A DNA stretch of 24,313 nucleotides from a virus. Within the stretch, counting starts at the first letter, position 1. Every line of letters starts with the position of its first letter. The position numbers and the translations under genes are program-made. The notes under the pieces were generated by a model, which had not been told where the DNA came from, searched no databases, and worked only from the letters and a program-made list of their open reading frames with translations. The stretch is taken from positions 1-24,313 of the IMG/VR virus record IMGVR_UViG_3300050821_002498; one strand, written 5' to 3'. Of this stretch, positions 20,612 through 24,313 are shown piece after piece.

Positions 20612-22031
20612 GACCGGCTCCGTTCAGCGCCCGCCGCGCCGCCGTCGCCACCGGCACGGGCCGCGTCGAGTTCCCGCCGTCACCGGGGCTGGTCGATCCG
20701 GTCGGCAGGCGCGGCGTAGACGGCGGCAGCGGGTCGGCGGTCGCGCCCGGCGACGTCTGCGGCAGCATGTGCTGCACGTTCCCGGTCGGCACCGGCGGCG
20801 GGGCCGCCGCCGGCTTCAGCAGCGACACGTCCCCGGCCTGGACCGCCGCGACCGCCGACATCTTGTCGTAGCCCGCCTGCTGGTACGCCAGCAGCGCCTG
20901 CCCGTGGATCAGGGCGACCTGCGCGCGGACCTGCTCGCCCTGCTGCAGCGCCGCTATCGCGCCGGTGTCGTACCACAGCCGCGCCCCCGCCGGAACGTCC
21001 GCGACCAGTTCCTCCAGCGCCGCGCACATCGACCGCCACAGCGACCGCAGCGTCAGGTCCGCGAACCGGCGGATGACGTCCTCGTACGACTTGCCCGCGC
21101 CCTTGATCGACTCCAGGCCGATCAGCAGCGCCGGGACGCCCGACGGGGCGAGGATCCGCTGCACGCCGTCGACGGACACGTTGCTGAAGTCCATCTGCGA
21201 CAGGCTGTTCCCGGCCAGCGTCAGGTCAGCGCCCTGGTCCAGGACCAGGGTCTTGCCCGCGTTGTCCGGGCCGCCGTACCGGGCCGTCATCCGGTCGCGG
21301 ATCGCGTCGATCGTCGCGGGCTGCAGTTTCTGCGCGTACTTGATGATGATGTTGGGCGTGGCGTTATTGGACAAGTACCTGATCTTGTACCTGGTCATCG
21401 CGTCGTCGGCGGTCACGTCCCGCATCACCGGCGTGAGCCAGCTCATGCCCCGGAAGTCCGCCGCCGGGTCGGGGATCGGGTGCCAGTGCGCGACCTCGTC
21501 GGCCGGGGCCATGAACGGCGCGCCGTGACCGGTTACGCCCTGCGGCGGCTGGTGCCAGTAGCCGACCTTCTGCCGGTAGCTGCCGCCGCCCGGCACGCTG
21601 ACCAGCTCGGAGACGATCGTGACCCAGTCGGGCCGCAGCCGCACCAGCGGCGCGTCAGCGTCCGGGGTGCTCCAGATGTAGGCGTTGCCCGCCAGCGACG
21701 CGTCCTGCTCCATCCGGGCGATCAGCTCGCCCGACGTCGACCCGGGCCCGAACGGGCGCTCCAGCGCCGCCAGCGTCTGGTTGCCGAACAGGTGCTTGTC
21801 GTCTTTTGCCTGGAACTGGAACTGCGCCTCGGCCAGCAGCATCATCCGCACGAGGATCGCGCTGAACACCGGGGAGTCCGACGCGTTGACCTGCTGCGCC
21901 CAGCCCGCGAGCTGCGGCAGCACCGCCTCCCGGTCCGGGCTGCCGTAGGAACTCGTCAGGACCGCCGCGCCGCTGGCCTGTCCCTCCCAGTAGCCCGCGT
22001 CCCGGCGGACCAGCCGGTCAAGCAGCCTCAC
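20604..22031 (-). CDS. Portal protein (HK97-type)
   Basis: The 475-residue protein starts at GTG 22031, overlapping the upstream stop (GTGA). It resembles actinophage HK97-type portals. The N-terminus (MRLLDRLVRRDAGYWEG) is followed by a long helix area and FRGMSWLTPVMRDVTADD, a portal landmark just before YLSNNATPN. Later it has DFSNVSVDGVQRILAPSGVP and RSLWRSMCAALEELV. The C-terminal 70 residues are Pro/Ser/Thr-rich, probably the disordered end. The portal forms the 12-fold ring through which DNA is packaged, and it docks the terminase and the connector. Its place just after the terminase and membrane-protein genes is standard. Confidence 0.95.
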   Translation of the reverse strand: MRLLDRLVRRDAGYWEGQASGAAVLTSSYGSPDREAVLPQLAGWAQQVNASDSPVFSAILVRMMLLAEAQFQFQAKDDKHLFGNQTLAALERPFGPGSTSGELIARMEQDASLAGNAYIWSTPDADAPLVRLRPDWVTIVSELVSVPGGGSYRQKVGYWHQPPQGVTGHGAPFMAPADEVAHWHPIPDPAADFRGMSWLTPVMRDVTADDAMTRYKIRYLSNNATPNIIIKYAQKLQPATIDAIRDRMTARYGGPDNAGKTLVLDQGADLTLAGNSLSQMDFSNVSVDGVQRILAPSGVPALLIGLESIKGAGKSYEDVIRRFADLTLRSLWRSMCAALEELVADVPAGARLWYDTGAIAALQQGEQVRAQVALIHGQALLAYQQAGYDKMSAVAAVQAGDVSLLKPAAAPPPVPTGNVQHMLPQTSPGATADPLPPSTPRLPTGSTSPGDGGNSTRPVPVATAARRALNGAGHA

Positions 22032-22243
22032 GACGCGCGGGCCCGCTCAAGAACCTGCGACAGCGTCGGGACCTCGTGCACCGACGGCCGCGACCTGTCC
22101 CCGTAATCGCGCAGCAGCGCGTACGCGCCCACCGCCACCGAATCCGCGATGATTGCCACGCCGAGCGCCCACAGGCCGATCAGCGCCGCGCCGCCCAGCA
22201 CCCCGGCGAGGGAGAGCAGCAGCAGGACCACGGACAGGCGCAT
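22028..22243 (-). CDS. Small membrane protein before the portal, 71 aa
   Basis: The start is ATG 22243 with AAGGGAG about five bases upstream. Residues 3-19 (LSVVLLLLSLAGVLGGA) and about 20-43 (LIGLWALGVAIIADSVAVGA) form two predicted transmembrane helices. The last 27 residues are soluble and charged (LRDYGDRSRPSVHEVP...). Small membrane proteins between terminase and portal occur in actinophages, with unknown function. It could place the portal at the membrane or act on the host, but nothing in the sequence decides. It is coupled to the portal by a 4-base overlap. Confidence 0.8.
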   Translation of the reverse strand: MRLSVVLLLLSLAGVLGGAALIGLWALGVAIIADSVAVGAYALLRDYGDRSRPSVHEVPTLSQVLERARAS

Positions 22244-22262
22244 GTCATCTCCCTTGGCGCGT

Positions 22263-22300
22263 CAAAAGTTGCGAGATCCGGCCGGATCCGACGCAAAAGT
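22263..22300. repeat. 14-bp palindrome flanked by CAAAAGT direct repeats
   Basis: GATCCGGCCGGATC (22275-22288) is a perfect palindrome in the 76-bp intergenic gap. CAAAAGT occurs on both sides (22263-22269 and 22294-22300). This may be a regulator site or a small promoter region for the membrane protein and portal genes. A TACTTT sequence on the minus strand could serve as a -10. Confidence 0.45.
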
Positions 22301-22319
22301 AGGCTAGGTATGGCCCCGC

Positions 22320-22826
22320 TCAGATCTGCCACACGCCCGGCGTGGCCAGTTCTTCCCAGCGCAGGAACGCCCAGACCGCCAGCGTCGCCGCGACCAGCGG
22401 CCCCTGATCGACCGCCACCTTCGGGTCCCACGCCTGCGCCCCGGCCAGCTTGCGCTGCTGCCCGGCGCGGACCGCGTTCGTCAGCGGCGGCTGGTCAAGG
22501 TGCTCAAGTCCCCCGTCGTTCACCAGGTCCAGGAACTGCCCGTGCGCGACCGCGACGTCCTCCGCATCCGGGAGCACCGCGATGATGCCCGCCGTCTTCA
22601 GCGGCTCCACCAGCGTCCCCGACTGCGCCTTCGCGTTCACCACCACGGCCACCGGGTCATGCTTCACGTACAGCGCAGACAGGGCCGCCGTGACGCCGCG
22701 CGGGTGACCGTAGTACGGCGACAGGTCGACCAGCACCTTCCCCGTCGCGCCGCGTCCCGCCGCCACCACCGACGCGACCTTCCGGTCCTCGCTGATCGCG
22801 ACACCGAAGGCGACTTCCCCGCTCAC
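22320..22826 (-). CDS. Large terminase nuclease domain as a separate ORF
   Basis: The 168-residue ORF, from GTG 22826, overlaps the ATPase ORF stop as GTGA; its frame is -1 relative to that ORF. It resembles the RNase-H-like nuclease half of phage large terminases: VAFGVAISEDRKVASVVAAG, then KHDPVAVVVNAKAQSGTLVE, then AWDPKVAVDQGPLVAATLAV. In related terminases three acidic residues bind metal. Here the first position is Ala10 and the second Asn64; only Asp140 remains. So it is either a true split with an altered active site, or a frame break in one gene, or a sequencing error. The frame is open up to 22859 but that extension is antisense-like. Confidence 0.75.
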   Translation of the reverse strand: MSGEVAFGVAISEDRKVASVVAAGRGATGKVLVDLSPYYGHPRGVTAALSALYVKHDPVAVVVNAKAQSGTLVEPLKTAGIIAVLPDAEDVAVAHGQFLDLVNDGGLEHLDQPPLTNAVRAGQQRKLAGAQAWDPKVAVDQGPLVAATLAVWAFLRWEELATPGVWQI

Positions 22827-23761
22827 AGCAGGCCGCCCTGAGCCGCCGACGCGCCCCACGTGTCCTCGGCGATGACACCCCAGCCGGGTTTTGCCACCTC
22901 AGGCCATTGGCAAAGATAGGCGCGCCGGAACTCCGGCAGCTCCATCAGCCCGTAGTCCGTCGCCACCGTCTCCTCCGACACCGTGATGCCCAGCGCAGGC
23001 ATGCACGCACGCCACGTCGCCGGGTCGGCCGGGTCGGCGTCATCAGGTGCGCTGTAACCGACATAGCACCCGTCCGAGGTCACGCCCATCTCGGCGCGCG
23101 TCCGGCCGTCCTCGACCTTCCCGCGGAAGTACGAGGACTTCTCCGTGCCCGCCGCCGACACCACCCACAGCTGCGCGTCCCGCGTCATCATCGCCGGGCG
23201 CATCGCCTGCTCAAGGTGGTCGTCCTGCTGCGCCCACGCCTCGTCGATCACGCCCAGGTCCAGGTTGTCACCGTGACCGCTCGTCTGCGTGTTGCTCACC
23301 AGGCCCAGCAGCGACCCGTTCCTGAACACCAGCGCCTCAGACCCCGAGCCCTTGCGGACGTCGATGAACGGCGCCAGCTTGCTCGCCTGGATCCGCGGCC
23401 ACCACACGTCAAGCAGCCGGTGCCGCGCGTCGAGCCGCGTCTGCGCCGTGTACGCGATCTGCGTCCCCGGCCGCCGCAGGCCCCGCGCGATCATCATCGA
23501 CAGCAGGTCGACGCTCTTGCCCTGCTGCCGCATCACCTCGATCACGACCTGCCGGAACGCGAAACGGCCGTCCGCGCCCAGCTCCGTCGTGACCTCGTTC
23601 ACCTCCTGCTGCCACGGCATCAGCCCCGGCCCCGCCAGCGTGCGGAAGTTCAGCAGCTCCGCCGTCCGCGCGATCCCAGCCGCCAGGTTCGCCCGCCCCG
23701 GCGTCGCCGGGGTCGCGAACCTAGGCCTGCAGGGCGCTGAACAGCCCCGTGAGGTCGGCAT
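22823..23761 (-). CDS. Large terminase ATPase domain
   Basis: The 312-residue ORF starts at ATG 23761, 41 bases inside the small terminase gene; no other start lies close. It holds a Walker A-like RQQGKS (residues 78-83), a Walker B LGVIDEA (169-175) and the coupling motif SAAGT (202-206), all in order and intact. It ends at 22823 just after WGVIAEDTW, where full-length terminases continue into the nuclease half. The packaging motor drives DNA into the prohead through the portal. The nuclease half is the next ORF in the -1 frame. Confidence 0.9.
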   Translation of the reverse strand: MPTSRGCSAPCRPRFATPATPGRANLAAGIARTAELLNFRTLAGPGLMPWQQEVNEVTTELGADGRFAFRQVVIEVMRQQGKSVDLLSMMIARGLRRPGTQIAYTAQTRLDARHRLLDVWWPRIQASKLAPFIDVRKGSGSEALVFRNGSLLGLVSNTQTSGHGDNLDLGVIDEAWAQQDDHLEQAMRPAMMTRDAQLWVVSAAGTEKSSYFRGKVEDGRTRAEMGVTSDGCYVGYSAPDDADPADPATWRACMPALGITVSEETVATDYGLMELPEFRRAYLCQWPEVAKPGWGVIAEDTWGASAAQGGLL

Positions 23762-24050
23762 CGGGCTTCCCGCTCGCCTTCGGCATCAGCTCAGCCAGCG
23801 TCATCCGCAGTTCCCGCGCCAGCGGCGCGTTCGACGGGTCAGCGCGGTGCGCCTCCGCCATCCGGGCAGCCAGCTGCCGCATCTCCGCCGCCGCGTCGAA
23901 CTTCGCCTCAGGCGCGGGAGCGGGAGTGATCGAGATCAGGCGCGGCGGAACGGCCTCGCCGCGGAGCGCGGCGCACCTCCGGCACAGCGAATGATCACCC
24001 GCAGCGTGTGCCCGCGCACGGCGGACACGGAGGGCCCCCGAATCCGCCAA
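23721..24050 (-). CDS. Small-terminase-like protein with Cys pair, 109 aa
   Basis: The predicted start is TTG 24050, about eleven bases after AAGGAG; the frame opens further upstream, but that part overlaps the preceding gene and is low-quality. The product reads MADSGALRVRRARAHAAGDH, then SLCRRCAALRGE, a basic N-terminus with a CxxC, followed by a helical C-terminal half (AAEMRQLAARMAEAHRADP) ending LTGLFSALQA. Small proteins with an N-terminal H-x-x-GDHSLC motif lie just upstream of the large terminase in many actinophages and are thought to act in DNA recognition. No zinc site is proven, as only two Cys are seen. Confidence 0.75.
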   Translation of the reverse strand: MADSGALRVRRARAHAAGDHSLCRRCAALRGEAVPPRLISITPAPAPEAKFDAAAEMRQLAARMAEAHRADPSNAPLARELRMTLAELMPKASGKPDADLTGLFSALQA

Positions 24051-24054
24051 GGGG

Positions 24055-24234
24055 TCACTGCTCCTTCGTCGCGTACTCGCGGACGTTCGCCAGCGGGATA
24101 TGCCGGTCAGGCTTGCCGCTGTGCATCCGCATCGTGATGTGCAGCACACCGTCCTTCGAGCTGGCGCTGTACCCCTCGATGATTTCCTCCGTGCCGTCCA
24201 TCCAGGTGACGGTCACCCTGACGTCGCCGATCAC
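24055..24234 (-). CDS. Small leading protein of the late operon, 59 aa
   Basis: A 59-residue frame starts at GTG 24234 behind GGAGGG (about twelve bases upstream). It reads MIGDVRVTVTWMDGTEEIIE, then GYSASSKDGVLHITMRMHSG and ends EYATKE. It looks like a single beta-sheet protein and has phage-like composition. No family is recognised. It ends at 24055, inside the leader of the small terminase gene, so both are probably on one message. Confidence 0.7.
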   Translation of the reverse strand: MIGDVRVTVTWMDGTEEIIEGYSASSKDGVLHITMRMHSGKPDRHIPLANVREYATKEQ

Positions 24235-24251
24235 GGGCTCTCACCACCCTC

Positions 24252-24263
24252 CGTAACGTTACG
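24252..24263. promoter_or_regulatory. 12-bp palindrome before the first gene of the late operon
   Basis: CGTAACGTTACG is a perfect palindrome directly upstream of the Shine-Dalgarno of the 59-aa gene. TTGACC lies nearby on the minus strand, but no well-spaced -10 is found. It could be an operator or start-site element; function unknown. Confidence 0.35.
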
Positions 24264-24313
24264 CGGGACTGGTCAACATACGCGCAAGGCTGCGGCGTCG
24301 CGAGCCAGCTGAT

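Noticed and set aside
20166-22106. Long plus-strand open frame opposite the portal
   Set aside because: The portal on the minus strand has family features; the plus-strand reading is Arg-rich and has none.
22827-22859. Earlier start for the terminase nuclease ORF
   Set aside because: The added residues (MGRVGGSGRPA) are the ATPase tail read in another frame; the GTG overlapping the TGA is the better start.
24051-24149. Longer N-terminus for the small terminase (to 24149)
   Set aside because: The extra sequence overlaps the 59-aa gene in a Ser/Arg/Thr-rich alternative frame; the motif region begins after TTG 24050.
24235-24313. Cos or pac site near the terminase genes
   Set aside because: The position is plausible and a 12-bp palindrome is present, but no defined cos or pac pattern can be identified from sequence alone.
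1-24313. tRNA or rRNA genes
   Set aside because: No cloverleaf or rRNA-like sequence was recognised by eye; a dedicated search could not be run.

Overview
The window is the late structural region of a tailed phage or prophage (siphovirus, HK97-like head) from a high-GC actinobacterium. The DNA is GC-rich with GC-biased third codon positions, uses many GTG and TTG starts, and its proteins follow the actinophage late-gene plan. No integrase, repressor, lysis or replication gene is present, so lysogeny cannot be judged here. The left end (1-310) cuts through a gene. The right end lies just upstream of the terminase genes.

Almost everything is on the minus strand and reads right to left. The order is: a small protein, a small-terminase-like protein, the large terminase as two overlapping ORFs (ATPase then nuclease domain), a small membrane protein, the portal, and a His/Ala/Lys-rich protein. 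These are followed by a three-part maturation protease, the major capsid protein and a run of small head-region proteins that includes a glycosyltransferase-like enzyme. Next come an Ala-rich repeat protein, a gp6-like connector fused to an Ig-like domain, a tail-terminator-like protein, the tail tube, a gp10-like protein, the tail assembly chaperone pair G and G-T, the tape measure with a muralytic domain, and tail-tip proteins. Genes abut or overlap by a few bases (GTGA, TGATG, TAATG, TTGA), which indicates one translationally coupled late operon.

Four plus-strand genes interrupt this operon: an HNH endonuclease (19016-19519), a GIY-YIG/T5orf172-like protein (19700-20062), a 67-residue orphan (8721-8924) and a lipoprotein (7014-7382). 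Each ATG lies 6-7 nt after a hexamer resembling a -10 box and lacks a well-placed Shine-Dalgarno, as expected for leaderless cargo genes with their own promoters. The lipoprotein promoter carries a perfect 15-bp palindrome between -35 and -10, a good operator candidate.

The most unusual observations are: (1) a large terminase split at the ATPase/nuclease boundary, with two of three expected nuclease acidic residues replaced; (2) the operator-bearing lipoprotein gene and the shared leaderless layout of the inserted genes; (3) an 18-residue Ala-rich repeat present about 15 times in a head-region protein and twice in a tail-tip protein; (4) a near-identical 18-residue peptide in both the tape-measure C-terminus and the linker of the maturation protease. 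No stretch over 300 bases lacks a gene. The longest non-coding stretch (19520-19699) holds an 18-bp palindrome and two 20-bp direct repeats.
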